A DNA stretch of 64,000 nt from Mycobacterium sp. DL. Its GTDB lineage: Bacteria; Actinomycetota; Actinomycetes; Mycobacteriales; Mycobacteriaceae. How positions within the stretch are numbered: the stretch's first letter is position 1; each line of letters begins with the position of its first letter. The notes beneath the pieces are model-generated. The model did not search any database and was not told the DNA's origin. It saw nothing but the letters and a program-made list of their open reading frames with translations. Both the position numbers and the translations under genes were made by a program. Shown here piece after piece: positions 23,759 through 33,530 of this stretch. The stretch spans positions 3,968,001-4,032,000 of the forward strand of contig NZ_CP155796.1 of NCBI RefSeq assembly GCF_039729195.1. The letters are read 5' to 3'.

Positions 23759-25410
23759 CCTTGATCCACCGATGAGCTGTCGTGGCTGAGGCTGGAATGG
23801 TTTGGTGGTCGCTTGCTGGCTGTGAGCAGGGGGTATCGGCTGGTCTGTCCAGCTTTTTCCTGTGTGCTCCGGTCGTGGCCTTTCGGCGGATTGGTCAGGT
23901 GGGGGCGGTTGCTGGCGGGCTGTGGCCGATGGTGTTGCGCCACAATCGGAGCCAGTGCGTCGCCCACGGCCAGTGGGCTGGTAGGTGCAGGATGGGTCGG
24001 CGTTGGGGGCGGGCCAGTCGGGCCGGGATGGTGATGAGGCGTCGGCGCAGGGTGGCGCCGCGAGCCACCGCGTGTGCACCGCCGGCCAGGATGCCGGCGG
24101 CGCGCTGCAGGTTGTGGGCGATGGCCGCGCACAGTATCCAGGCAGAGTTCGCCCCGAAACGTCCCGAGGGCATGTGGGCCAGGGGTCCGTCGATGAGGTC
24201 GGCGAACACGGTTTCGATGATCGCGTGGCGGCGGTGAGTGATGTCAGCGACGTCGACGGGTTCGTCGGTGTCGGTGAAGAACGGGTGATATCGCCAGACC
24301 GGGAACAGGGCGTCGGGGTATCGGGCGTCTTTGACCCGGCGCACGATCAACCGTGCCGTGATCGGAGTCTTCGTGGAACTGAAAGCGGTGCAGGTGGTTT
24401 CGGCGACTTCGGCATCGGAGATCCAGGCACCGGTGTCGGGATCGCGGCGGGATAGCACACCGGGATCCACGCGGTGTCATTGATGTCGGCGATGGCCGCG
24501 ACGACTGCGGCGGTCTTGGTCAGCACCAGCGAGAACCGGGCACCGGCGCGGCGGCAGGCGGTGACCACGCTGCTGTTGCCGTAGGCCGAGTCGCCGCGCA
24601 CCAGGATGCGCCCGGTGACACCGGCGCCGCGGGCGGTGGCGACGGCTTGGGCGATCATGCGGGCCGCGCCTTTGCCCGAGTTGGTCTTGCCCGCCCGCAG
24701 TCGTGCTCCGGTGATCACCGGAGCGCAGTGTTCGGTGCTGATGGTGGTCACCAACGGGGAAAGACCCTTGCGCAGGATCTGCTTGCCGGCGATTTTGGTG
24801 TGGCCGTAGCTCGCACCTTGTTTGGCCTGGCCGTAGACCGGGCGCAGCAGTGAGTCGATGTCGATGAACACCCGCCCGTCGGCGCCGGGCAACAGATCGA
24901 CACGCTCGCACAGAGCGCCCACGTGCTCACTGAGCACCGACTCCAGTTGCCGGGCATGGCCGAAGGTGAACTCCCGCAACAAGGTTCCGATGGTCGACGG
25001 GGCGTACACCTCGCCGAACAGGGTCTTCATCCCGCCGCTACGAACTACGTCGAGGTCGTCGATGCTGTCCGCGCCGGTGCACATCCCGGCGATCAGCGTG
25101 GTCAGCTTCGGCGACGGATTGGCCGCACCGGACTTGACCCGCTCGCAGCTGAACCGAACTTTGTCGGCCAATGACGATGACAGTCCGGTCTGCTCGGCAA
25201 GGGCCATCACCGGTACCAGGCCTGCGCACGACACCAGACGCTCATCATCGAAGACCGCCGACGATGCGGCGAACCTATGGGACACTTGCACCGGAAGTGC
25301 CTTTCCGAGTTGTGCCGATAAGTGCGTAGAGAACACTCATCATCGCAGCTCAGAGGGCACTTTCCTCATTCCGACACCCCACGACCAGCCAATTCATCGG
25401 TGGATCGAGG
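23759..25410 (-). mobile_element. IS1380-type insertion sequence (1652 bp) with intact ends
   Basis: Bounded by 17-base terminal inverted repeats, left CCTTGATCCACCGATGA (23759-23775) and right, on the minus strand, CCTCGATCCACCGATGA (25394-25410), one mismatch. Both outer flanks carry ATAAG (23754-23758 and 25411-25415), the target duplication. The size matches the IS1380 family, and it contains one transposase gene that is frameshifted. The perfect duplication implies a fairly recent insertion. Confidence 0.92.
23895..25336 (-). pseudogene. IS1380-family transposase, frameshifted
   Basis: The first frame (25336 to about 24450) gives MFSTHLSAQLGKALPVQ, the DDE-region DSLLRPVYGQAKQGASYGHTK and RGDSAYGNSSVV. 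After AWIPVCYP the reading frame changes, and the rest (SDAEVAETTCTAFSSTKTP through FADLIDGPLAHMPSGRFGAN to the end at 23895) continues in another frame. One missing base near 24440-24457 explains it. No slippery heptamer typical of programmed frameshifting is seen, so the copy is probably inactive unless the change is a sequencing error. Confidence 0.85.
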
Positions 25411-25432
25411 ATAAGAACATCCGACAAGTGGC

Positions 25433-25453
25433 GCGCGTGGTCTTGCCACGCGC
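25433..25453 (-). terminator. GC-rich hairpin downstream of the FadD operon
   Basis: Perfect 8-bp stem GCGCGTGG/CCACGCGC with a 5-base loop, located 106 bases after the stop of the minus-strand acyl-CoA ligase gene. There is no T tract, which is common for mycobacterial terminators. It may end the carboxylase operon transcript. Confidence 0.4.
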
Positions 25454-25558
25454 TAGACGTTAGCGACGATTAACATCTTCAGCTATTTGCAGCGGCGACC
25501 GTGGCTACTCGTCGTGACAACACTTCCCAAACCCGCGCTCCGCCTCCGGTGTCGTGCC

Positions 25559-27115
25559 TCAGCGCTGGACGACGCCGCCCTCGACGCCGGTGAATCGCTT
25601 GCGCAGCTCGGTCTTGAGGAGCTTGCCGGTGGCGTTGCGGGGCAGCTCGGGAAGGAGGTGCACTTCGCGGGGGCACTTGAAATGCGCCAGCCGTTCGCGG
25701 CACCAGGCGATCAGTTCGTCGGCGCTGGGTTCCTGCTCGGCGGCTGGGTCGGCCACCACCACCGCGACGACGCGCTCACCCCACTTGTCGTCCGGACCGC
25801 CGACCACCGCGGCGTCGAGCACACCGGGGTGACGGAACAGCACCTGCTCGACCTCGATGGGGTAGACATTTTCCCCGCCCGAGATGATCATGTCCTTCTT
25901 GCGGTCGACGAGCGTGATGTAGCCGTCGGCGTCGATCCGGCCGAGGTCGCCGGTGTGGAACCAGCCGCCCCGGAAGGCCTCGGCGGTGGTCGCCGGCTTC
26001 ATCCAGTACCCGACGAACACGTTGGGTCCGCGCACCAGGAGTTCGCCGACGGTGTCGGCCGGGACGTCCCGGTCGTCGGCGTCCACGATGCGGGCATCGA
26101 CGTGCATGGCGACCCGGCCGATTGATCCGGCCCGCGTCGTGATGTTGGCGGCGTCCAAGACCGAGACCATGGGTGCAGTCTCGGTCATCCCAAATCCCTC
26201 GGTGAAGGGGACGCCACGTTGCTGCATGAAGTCGATGACAGTCAGCGGCATCGGTGCGCCGCCGCCCATGGCCAGACGCAACGCGGAGAGATCGTAGGAG
26301 TCGAAGTCGGGCACCTGGGTCAGCGCCGACCACATCGCCGGCACCATGAACTGGACGGTGGCGCGGCTTTCGGCCATCGCCTTGAGCGTGCTCACCGGGT
26401 TGAACGACGGGAGGATCACGCTGGTCCCGCCGACGTAGAGCAATGGCAGCGTATGTACCCCGAGCCCGCCGATGTGGAACATGGGGGCGACTGCAACAGT
26501 CACGTCGCTGCCGGTCAGGCCTTGTTCGGCGCCCAGCACGTTGATGGCGTTCCACAGTAGGTTGTCGTGGGTGAGGATGGCGCCCTTCGGGCGGCCGGTG
26601 GTGCCCGAGGTGTACATGATGAACGCGGCGTCGCGGCCCTCGACGTCGCTGTCGAGAGGCTCGGGGGCGCCGCCGGAGAGCAGGTCTGGGTAGGCGATCT
26701 CGCCGTCGGCCGGGGCGCCCCCGGCCCGGACCGTGTGGCGGACCCGGACCCCCGGCTCGGCCAGCGCGCTGACCGCCGCCGCCGCGAGCGGCTCGTGGAA
26801 CACGAACACGTCGGCGCCGGAGTCGGCGAGGATGTAGCCGATCTCCGGGCCTGCGAGTCGGACGTTGATCGGGATGGTGATGGCGCCGATCTTCGCGCAG
26901 CCGAGGAGGACCTCCATGAACTCGACCGAGTTCACCAGCAGTATGGCCACCCGGTCCCCCTTGCGGACGCCGAGACGCAACAGGTTCGAAGCGACCTGGT
27001 TGGTGCGCCGATCGAAGTCGGAGTACGTGAAGCTGGTGTCACCGCAGACGAACGCCGTGCGCTGCCCGTTGAGGAAGGCCCGTTTGGTGACCCACTGACC
27101 GATACCGCGATCCAT
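25559..27115 (-). CDS. Acyl-CoA synthetase (FadD/AMP-binding ligase)
   Basis: 518 residues from ATG 27115 with a GGAGGCAAATCAAC site. The ANL-superfamily motifs are intact: YTSGTTGRPKGAILTHDN (P-loop), GFGMTETAPMV, the WFHTGDLG motif and the C-terminal RKKDMIISGGENVYPIEVE and NATGKLLKTELR lysine. It activates a carboxylic acid with ATP and CoA. As last gene of an accD-accA-fadE-fadD operon it probably provides the acyl-CoA for the dehydrogenase and carboxylase upstream. Confidence 0.92.
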   Translation of the reverse strand: MDRGIGQWVTKRAFLNGQRTAFVCGDTSFTYSDFDRRTNQVASNLLRLGVRKGDRVAILLVNSVEFMEVLLGCAKIGAITIPINVRLAGPEIGYILADSGADVFVFHEPLAAAAVSALAEPGVRVRHTVRAGGAPADGEIAYPDLLSGGAPEPLDSDVEGRDAAFIMYTSGTTGRPKGAILTHDNLLWNAINVLGAEQGLTGSDVTVAVAPMFHIGGLGVHTLPLLYVGGTSVILPSFNPVSTLKAMAESRATVQFMVPAMWSALTQVPDFDSYDLSALRLAMGGGAPMPLTVIDFMQQRGVPFTEGFGMTETAPMVSVLDAANITTRAGSIGRVAMHVDARIVDADDRDVPADTVGELLVRGPNVFVGYWMKPATTAEAFRGGWFHTGDLGRIDADGYITLVDRKKDMIISGGENVYPIEVEQVLFRHPGVLDAAVVGGPDDKWGERVVAVVVADPAAEQEPSADELIAWCRERLAHFKCPREVHLLPELPRNATGKLLKTELRKRFTGVEGGVVQR

Positions 27116-27241
27116 GTTGATTTGCCTCCTCGGCAGTTTTGGTTGACAAATGCTCGGTAAGGCAGGACCCGGCCCCGGCGGGCGACCGATCACCACCGTC
27201 CGTCTTGTAGACCGAAGCGGACACGAACGGATGAAGGATGC

Positions 27242-28396
27242 TCAGTATGAGCGGGGCAGGTTCAGGCTGTGCTGAGCCACATAGTTGAGGATCATCTCTC
27301 GGCTGATCGGCGCGGTGCGCATCAGCCGCACCGGGCCCCAGAGAGTGGCCAGCCCGTACTCGGTGGCCAACCCGTTGCCGCCGTGGGTCTGGATCGCCTG
27401 GTCGAGGGCCAGGATGCCGGCCTCCGCCGCAGCGTATTTGGCCATGTTCGACGCCTCCGCGGAACCGGGGTCGCCGGCGTCGTGCAGTGAGGCCGCCCGC
27501 TGGGTCATCAGCCGGGCCAGCTCCAGCTGGATCTTGGCGTGCGCAAGCGGGTGGGACAGGCCCTGGTGGGCTCCGATCGGCACGTCCCAGACCTTGCGCT
27601 CGCGCGCGTAGGCCGACGCCTTGTCCAGCGCGTAGCGGCCGATGCCGTTGCCCAGGGCGGCGCCCATGATGCGTTCGGGGTTGAGGCCCATGAACACCTG
27701 ACGCAGACCGTCGTTTTCCGCGCCGATCAGGTTCTCGGCCGGCACCCGCACGTCGTCGAAGAACAGCGTGAACTGCTTCTCCGGTGTCACCGCCTGCACC
27801 GGGATGAGGGTCTTGGTCAACCCGGGCGCGTCGGTCGGGACCACCAGCAGGCTCAGCCGTCCGCGGCCGCGGTCGTCGGTCGCGGTGCGGGTGACGACCA
27901 GGATGGCCTCCGCCTCGTCGACGCCGGAAATGTAGTACTTGGTGCCGTTGAGCACCCAATCCCCACCGACGCGCTTGGCGTGGGTGGAGATGTTGTGAGA
28001 GTTCGAGCCCGCATCCGGCTCGGTGATCGCGAACGCCATGATGATCTCGCCGCTGGCGATGCCCGGCAGCCAGCGCGCCTTTAGCTCGTCGCTGCCGAAA
28101 GCCTCGATGATCGTGCCGCAGATGGTGGGGGAGACCACCGTCATCAGCAGCGGGCAGCCGGCCGCGGCCAGTTCCTCACCGACGATCTGCATGTCGTAGA
28201 TGCCGCCGCCACCGCCGCCGTACTGCTCGGCGATGTTGACCCCGAGGAACCCCTGCTTGCCCACGGCCTGCCAGAGTTCCGAACTCTTCTCCCCGCCGAG
28301 CGACTTGGCCACGTAGTAGTCGTGCCCGAAGTCCTTGGCGATCTCGGACACGGCCTTGCGCAGCGCTCGCCGTTCCTCGGTCTCGTGCAGTTCCAT
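27242..28396 (-). CDS. Acyl-CoA dehydrogenase (FadE)
   Basis: 384 residues with FAD-binding motifs AFAITEPDAGSNSHN and NGTKYYISG and the C-terminal QTHGGNGLATEYGLA. The usual catalytic Glu of the last domain cannot be fixed by eye. It introduces the alpha-beta double bond that a methylcrotonyl- or geranyl-CoA-type carboxylase needs, which fits its place directly after the carboxylase subunits. Spacing to the alpha subunit is 58 bases. Confidence 0.9.
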   Translation of the reverse strand: MELHETEERRALRKAVSEIAKDFGHDYYVAKSLGGEKSSELWQAVGKQGFLGVNIAEQYGGGGGGIYDMQIVGEELAAAGCPLLMTVVSPTICGTIIEAFGSDELKARWLPGIASGEIIMAFAITEPDAGSNSHNISTHAKRVGGDWVLNGTKYYISGVDEAEAILVVTRTATDDRGRGRLSLLVVPTDAPGLTKTLIPVQAVTPEKQFTLFFDDVRVPAENLIGAENDGLRQVFMGLNPERIMGAALGNGIGRYALDKASAYARERKVWDVPIGAHQGLSHPLAHAKIQLELARLMTQRAASLHDAGDPGSAEASNMAKYAAAEAGILALDQAIQTHGGNGLATEYGLATLWGPVRLMRTAPISREMILNYVAQHSLNLPRSY

Positions 28397-28454
28397 ACCG
28401 CTCTCCTACTTCGAAGTCACCCGCCACCGGGGCCGGTGACGGGTCTGATGGTGC

Positions 28455-30476
28455 TCAATCCTCGTCTGCACTGTCGGCCGCTCCGACCACCGCGAGGGCA
28501 TCGCCGGTGGACACCTGCTGACCCACCTCGACCGAGAGTTCGGCGACGATCCCGTCGATCGGGCTGGCGATGGTGTGTTCCATCTTCATCGCCTCCACCA
28601 CGACCAAGGCCTGCCCGGCCGTCACGACGTCGCCCGCGGCGACGGGCAGCCGGATCACCGAACCCGGCATAGGCGCCGTCAGCGAGCCCGCCGGCTTGAG
28701 CGTGCTGGGGTCCAGGAACCGCGGTACCTGGGTGAACGCAGTGGACCCGGCAGGGCTGTCAACGTAGGCGATGTCGCCGTCGAGGACGACGTCGTAGCCG
28801 CGCCGTACCCCGCCGGTCTCCAGGACCACCCGGTCCGGCCGCTGCACGAGCACCCTGACGTCCTCGACCGGTTTGCCGTCGACTTCGACCTCGACGCCGT
28901 CGCGGAGCAGCGCATAGCCCACCCGACGCTCGCGGCCGTCGGCGGTCAGCCATCCGGTGGACTGCAGTTGGGACGGGTTGTTGCGCCACCCGGCAGGCAG
29001 CGTCGGCTGGACGGGGGCCGCCGCGCGGCGTCCCGCGACCTGGGCGAGTGTGGCCGCGATGGCGTGCAAGCCCTCCCCGTCGCGGTCGATGAGGGCTGCG
29101 CCGAGGTCGGCCACGTCGTGGCGGTCGAGGAACCCGGTGTCGGTGCCGCGTCCGGCGAACTCGTCGTGGCGCAGAACGCGAACCAGCAGATCCCGGTTGG
29201 TGGTGAGTCCGTGGATCCGGGCGCCGGCGAGCGCGGCGGACAGCGCGCCGAGCGCCTCGGCGCGGGTGGGCGCCCAGGCGATCACCTTGGCCAGCATGGC
29301 GTCATAGTGGTGGCTGACCACCGAGCCGTCGCGCACGCCGGAGTCCACCCGGACCCCGACGTGGTCGGGGATCTGCATCGTGCGCAGCGTTCCGGTCTGC
29401 GGCAGGTAGCCCTTCGTGGGGTCCTCGGCGTAGAGCCGGGCCTCGACCGCGTGGCCGGTGATCCGCGGCTTGCTCACCTCGGCAGGCAGTGGCCGACCCA
29501 TCGCCACCAGCAACTGCAGGCGCACGAGGTCGAGCCCGGTGACGAGTTCGGTGACCGGGTGCTCGACCTGCAGCCGGGTGTTCATCTCCAGGAAGGCGAA
29601 CGTCCCGTCGTCATCGCCGCCGTTCGCGTCGAGGACGAACTCGACCGTTCCGGCCCCGACGTAACCCACGGCCTGTGCCGCCGCGACCGCCGCCGCGCCC
29701 ATCCGGGCGCGCAGGTCGTCGTCGACGACGGGCGAGGGCGCCTCCTCGATGACCTTTTGGTGGCGGCGCTGCACCGAGCACTCCCGCTCGAACAGCGAGA
29801 CAACCGTGCCGTGCATGTCGGCCAACAGCTGGATCTCAACGTGGCGGGGACGCTGCACGTACCGCTCGAGGAACACCGTGCCGTCCGAGAACGCCGACAT
29901 CGCCTCGCGCGAGGCCGAGGCCACGGCTCCGTCGAGGTCGTCGGCCGACTCGACAACCCGCATGCCGCGCCCGCCGCCACCCGCGCTCGCCTTGACCAGC
30001 AGCGGGTAGCCGATCTCGGCGCCGAGCTTGCGCAGCTTGTCGGGGTCCAGGCCGGTCGCGTCGCCGCCCGGGAGAACCGGCACGCCCGCATCGGCCATCA
30101 TCGCCTTGGCCGTCAGCTTGGAACCCATCGCGTCGATGGCATCCGGCGGCGGGCCGACGAACACGAGCCCGGCGTCGGCGCAGGCCCGCGCGAAGCCGGC
30201 GTTCTCCGACATGAAGCCGTAGCCGGGATGCACGGCGTCGGCGCCGGTGAGGAGGGCGGCGGCGATCACCCGGTCACCGTCGAGGTAGGTCTCCGCCGGC
30301 GAGGAACCCGGTAGCCGGACGGCCTCGTCGGCATCGTCCACGTGCCAGGCGTCGGCGTCGGCGTCGGAGTACACGGCGACGGTCGCGATGCCGAGTTCGC
30401 GACAGGTGCGAAACACGCGTCGGGCGATCTCTCCCCGGTTGGCCACCAGCAGCTTCTTGATCACGGGCATCGCCAT
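28455..30476 (-). CDS. Acyl-CoA carboxylase alpha subunit (biotin carboxylase plus BCCP)
   Basis: About 673 residues; the start is ATG 30476, overlapping the beta-subunit stop, with GTG 30479 and ATG 30470 as alternatives. Biotin carboxylase (about 1-445) starts IKKLLVANRGEIARRVFRT, and the ATP-grasp loop KASAGGGGRGMRVV is intact. A linker domain follows and the biotinyl domain ends the protein, with the biotin lysine in VVEAMKMEHTI. It carboxylates biotin with ATP and bicarbonate and passes the group to the beta subunit. Organisation matches 3-methylcrotonyl-/geranyl-CoA carboxylases. Confidence 0.93.
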   Translation of the reverse strand: MAMPVIKKLLVANRGEIARRVFRTCRELGIATVAVYSDADADAWHVDDADEAVRLPGSSPAETYLDGDRVIAAALLTGADAVHPGYGFMSENAGFARACADAGLVFVGPPPDAIDAMGSKLTAKAMMADAGVPVLPGGDATGLDPDKLRKLGAEIGYPLLVKASAGGGGRGMRVVESADDLDGAVASASREAMSAFSDGTVFLERYVQRPRHVEIQLLADMHGTVVSLFERECSVQRRHQKVIEEAPSPVVDDDLRARMGAAAVAAAQAVGYVGAGTVEFVLDANGGDDDGTFAFLEMNTRLQVEHPVTELVTGLDLVRLQLLVAMGRPLPAEVSKPRITGHAVEARLYAEDPTKGYLPQTGTLRTMQIPDHVGVRVDSGVRDGSVVSHHYDAMLAKVIAWAPTRAEALGALSAALAGARIHGLTTNRDLLVRVLRHDEFAGRGTDTGFLDRHDVADLGAALIDRDGEGLHAIAATLAQVAGRRAAAPVQPTLPAGWRNNPSQLQSTGWLTADGRERRVGYALLRDGVEVEVDGKPVEDVRVLVQRPDRVVLETGGVRRGYDVVLDGDIAYVDSPAGSTAFTQVPRFLDPSTLKPAGSLTAPMPGSVIRLPVAAGDVVTAGQALVVVEAMKMEHTIASPIDGIVAELSVEVGQQVSTGDALAVVGAADSADED

Positions 30477-32095
30477 CACATCCGGAACACGCCGTAGCCA
30501 CGCTGGCCACGGATCTCGCTGTTGTGGACCACGGAAAGGCAGAACCCGAGAACGGTACGGGTGTCGCGCGGGTCGATGATCCCGTCGTCGTAGAGCCTGC
30601 CGCTGTTGGCCAGCGCCAACGACTCACGCTCGATCTGGCCCTCGACGGCAGCGCGCATCTGGGCGTCGGCCTCCTCGTCGAACGGGAGCCCCCGGTCGGC
30701 GGCCGACTCGCGGGCCACGATCGACAGCACGCCCGCGAGCTGGGCCGGGCCCATGACGGCCGAACGCGAGTTGGGCCAGGTGAACAGGAAGCGGGGAAAG
30801 TAGGACCGCCCGCACATCCCGTAATTGCCCGCACCGTAGGACGCGCCCATCACGATCGTCAGGTGTGGGACAGCGCTGTTGGAGACGGCGTTGATCATCT
30901 TCGCGCCGTCCTTGATGATGCCACCCTGCTCGTACTCCGCGCCGACCATGTAGCCGGTGGTGTTCTGCAGAAACACCAGTGGCGTGTCGATCTGGTTCGC
31001 CAGCTGAATAAACTGGGCGGCCTTCTCCGCCTCCTCGCTGAACAGGATTCCGCGCGCGTTGGCAAGGATCCCTACCGGGTATCCGTGGATCGAGGCCCAA
31101 CCGGTGACCAGCGAGGTGCCGTATAGCGGCTTGAACTCGTCGAAGGCGGACCCGTCCACGATTCGGGCGATGACATCACGTGGGTCGAAGGGAACCTTCG
31201 GGTCCACCGAAGCGATCCCGAGGAGTTGGTCGGGGTCTCGCAGCGGGGGGGTCGGTGGCTGTGTCGGGCCGGGCCCGAGCTTGCGCCAGTTCAGTCTGGC
31301 CATGATGCGCCGCCCGATCCGGATGGCGTCCTGCTCGTCCTCGGCCATGTAGTCGGCCAGCCCGGAGGTGCGGGCGTGCATGTCGGCGCCGCCGAGCGAC
31401 TCGTCGTCGGACACTTCGCCGGTCGCCATCTTCACCAGCGGCGGACCACCGAGGAAGACCTTGGACCGGTTGCGGACCATCACCACGTAATCACACATGC
31501 CGGGGATGTACGCGCCGCCTGCCGTCGAGTTACCGAATACCAGCGCCAGTGTCGGCAGGCCCTGCGCGCTGTGCTGGGTGAGGTCGTTGAATAGCTGGCC
31601 CCCGGGCACGAAGATCTCGGCCTGCGTGGGCAGGTCCGCCCCGCCCGACTCGACGACGTTGATGATGGGCAGCCGGTTCTCGCGGGCGACTGCCATGCCC
31701 CGGAACACTTTTCGGAAGGTGTAGGGGTTCGAGGCTCCGCCGCGCACGGTCGGGTCGTGCGCGATGATCATCGACTCGACGCCTTCGACGATGCCGATGC
31801 CGACCACAACGCTGCCGCCCACCGGAAACTTCGTGCCCCACGCCGCGAACGGACAGAGTTCCAGGAAGGCCGTGTCGGGGTCGATGAGCAGCTCGACGCG
31901 CTCCCGAGCCAGCATCTTGCCGCGGCTACGGTGCCGGGCGACGTACTTCTCGCCGCCGCCACCGTTGGCCAGCGCCAGCTGTTCGGCGAGCGCATGGAGC
32001 TGCGCGATGAGTCCCTCGCGATTCTCGAGGTATACCGGCGCGCGGGTGTCGACCCGGTCGGGCAGGACGTCAATCAACTTTCCTCCAGGTGACAT
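30476..32095 (-). CDS. Acyl-CoA carboxylase beta subunit (carboxyltransferase)
   Basis: 539 residues from ATG 32095 with an AGGAG site. Both crotonase-like halves are present: RARGKMLARERVELL-type entry (here RHRSRGKMLARERVELLID), GGGSVVVGIGI-like core, GGAYIPGMCDYVVMV, and in the C half LQNTTGYMVGAEYEQGGIIKDGAKM with GASYGAGNYGMCGR. The pattern is that of methylcrotonyl-CoA/geranyl-CoA carboxylases rather than propionyl-CoA carboxylases. First gene of the accD-accA-fadE-fadD operon; the divergent FadE gene at 32205 shares its promoter region. Confidence 0.93.
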   Translation of the reverse strand: MSPGGKLIDVLPDRVDTRAPVYLENREGLIAQLHALAEQLALANGGGGEKYVARHRSRGKMLARERVELLIDPDTAFLELCPFAAWGTKFPVGGSVVVGIGIVEGVESMIIAHDPTVRGGASNPYTFRKVFRGMAVARENRLPIINVVESGGADLPTQAEIFVPGGQLFNDLTQHSAQGLPTLALVFGNSTAGGAYIPGMCDYVVMVRNRSKVFLGGPPLVKMATGEVSDDESLGGADMHARTSGLADYMAEDEQDAIRIGRRIMARLNWRKLGPGPTQPPTPPLRDPDQLLGIASVDPKVPFDPRDVIARIVDGSAFDEFKPLYGTSLVTGWASIHGYPVGILANARGILFSEEAEKAAQFIQLANQIDTPLVFLQNTTGYMVGAEYEQGGIIKDGAKMINAVSNSAVPHLTIVMGASYGAGNYGMCGRSYFPRFLFTWPNSRSAVMGPAQLAGVLSIVARESAADRGLPFDEEADAQMRAAVEGQIERESLALANSGRLYDDGIIDPRDTRTVLGFCLSVVHNSEIRGQRGYGVFRM

Positions 32096-32204
32096 CAACG
32101 TCGATCTCCTGACACGCTACGTTATCGGTCATTAACATTCGACGACAATGGGGTCGACGTGGCAATCGTGCCGTCCCCGAGTGATCACAGCAGGAGCAAC
32201 TCAC

Positions 32205-33383
32205 ATGAAACAGCCGGATCAGCGGGAAGCGGAGGCGGCCGCAGCCGACCCGTGGATGACGCCCGAGCGCATCTCGTTGCGCAACCTCGCGATGTCGTTC
32301 ACCCAGAAGGAGATCGTTCCTCACCTGCAAGACTGGGAGGACGCCGGAGAGCTCCCTAGAGAACTCCACCGCCGCGCAGCCGCAGCGGGGTTGCTGGGCA
32401 TCGGGTTCGCCGAAGAGATCGGTGGCTCCGGCGGTGACCTGCGCGACCTGGTGCTGCTCACCGAGGCCGTGATGGAGGCCGGCGGCTCGTCGGGCTTACT
32501 GGCCAGCCTACTTACGCATCACATCGCAGTGCCCCATATGGCCGCGCAGGGCGATCCCGAGCAGATCCGCAGCTTCGTGGCGCCGACCCTGGCCGGGGAG
32601 AAGATCGGCAGCCTTGGCATCACCGAACCCGACACCGGTTCTGACGTCGCCGGCATCCGCACTACCGCACGGCGCGACGGCGACCACTACGTGGTCAACG
32701 GTGCGAAGCTGTTCATCACCTCGGGTGTCCGCGCCGATTTCGTGACCACCGCCGTGCGTACCGGCGGCCCGGGCCCGTCGGGGATTTCTCTGCTCGTGGT
32801 GGAGCGTGGCGCCACGGGTTTCTTGGTCTCGCGGGCACTGAAGAAGATGGGCTGGCTGTGCTCCGATACCGCCGAACTCGGATTCACCGACGTGCGCGTG
32901 CCGGTGGTCAATCTGGTTGGCCCCGAAGGCAGCGGATTCCTGCAGATCATGCAACAGTTCCAGGTCGAACGTGCTTTCATCGCCGTCCAGTGCTACGCCA
33001 CGGCCCAGCGCTGCCTCGACCTGACGCTGGATTGGGTGAAGAAGCGCGAAACCTTCGGTCGACCGCTATCCACCCGACAGGTGGTGCGGCACAAGATCGT
33101 CGATATCGCGACGGCCGTCGACGTCGCCCGTACGTACACCCGTGCCGCTGTGGACCGCATCGTCGCCGGAGACACCGACGTGCGGATGGTCTCGATGGCC
33201 AAGAACCAAGCCGTAGAGGCCTGCGCGCTCGCCGTTGACACGGCCGTCCAACTATACGGTGGCATGGGCTACCTACGCGAGACCGAGGTCGAAAGGCACT
33301 ATCGCGATTCGCGCATCCTGGGTATCGGGGGCGGCACCACCGAAATCATGAAGGAGATCATCGCCAAGCAGATTGGCCTCTGA
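32205..33383 (+). CDS. Acyl-CoA dehydrogenase (FadE)
   Basis: 392 residues from ATG 32205 with GCAGGAGC upstream. FAD motif LGITEPDTGSDVAGIRT, substrate loop VVNGAKLFITSG, and the C-terminal QLYGGMGYLRETEVERHYRDSR with GGGTTEIMKEIIAKQIGL, typical of isovaleryl/short-branched chain acyl-CoA dehydrogenases. It is divergent from the carboxylase operon over a 110-base gap that contains GTTA-N8-TAAC near 32122-32137, so the two units may be co-regulated. Confidence 0.92.
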   Translation: MKQPDQREAEAAAADPWMTPERISLRNLAMSFTQKEIVPHLQDWEDAGELPRELHRRAAAAGLLGIGFAEEIGGSGGDLRDLVLLTEAVMEAGGSSGLLASLLTHHIAVPHMAAQGDPEQIRSFVAPTLAGEKIGSLGITEPDTGSDVAGIRTTARRDGDHYVVNGAKLFITSGVRADFVTTAVRTGGPGPSGISLLVVERGATGFLVSRALKKMGWLCSDTAELGFTDVRVPVVNLVGPEGSGFLQIMQQFQVERAFIAVQCYATAQRCLDLTLDWVKKRETFGRPLSTRQVVRHKIVDIATAVDVARTYTRAAVDRIVAGDTDVRMVSMAKNQAVEACALAVDTAVQLYGGMGYLRETEVERHYRDSRILGIGGGTTEIMKEIIAKQIGL

Positions 33384-33530
33384 GTGAAGCCGCCATTCGA
33401 CAGCAGGAGCGTCGGCTTGGCAGGTCGACGAGACGGACCTTCCACCGTTTCTAAGGTAAGTCAACGGTGTGTCACGACCCCTGCGGCCAATGCAGCCTCC
33501 GCCACCGGGAAATTGCCTCCGGAGTACCAG

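Noticed and set aside
24347..25336. Programmed frameshifting in the IS1380 transposase
   Set aside because: No A-rich or other slippery heptamer at the junction and IS1380 transposases are normally one frame; a base loss is simpler.
28575..30314. 579-codon plus-strand ORF
   Set aside because: Antisense of the acyl-CoA carboxylase alpha gene; long only because of high GC, rich in Gly/Arg/Val/His without domains.
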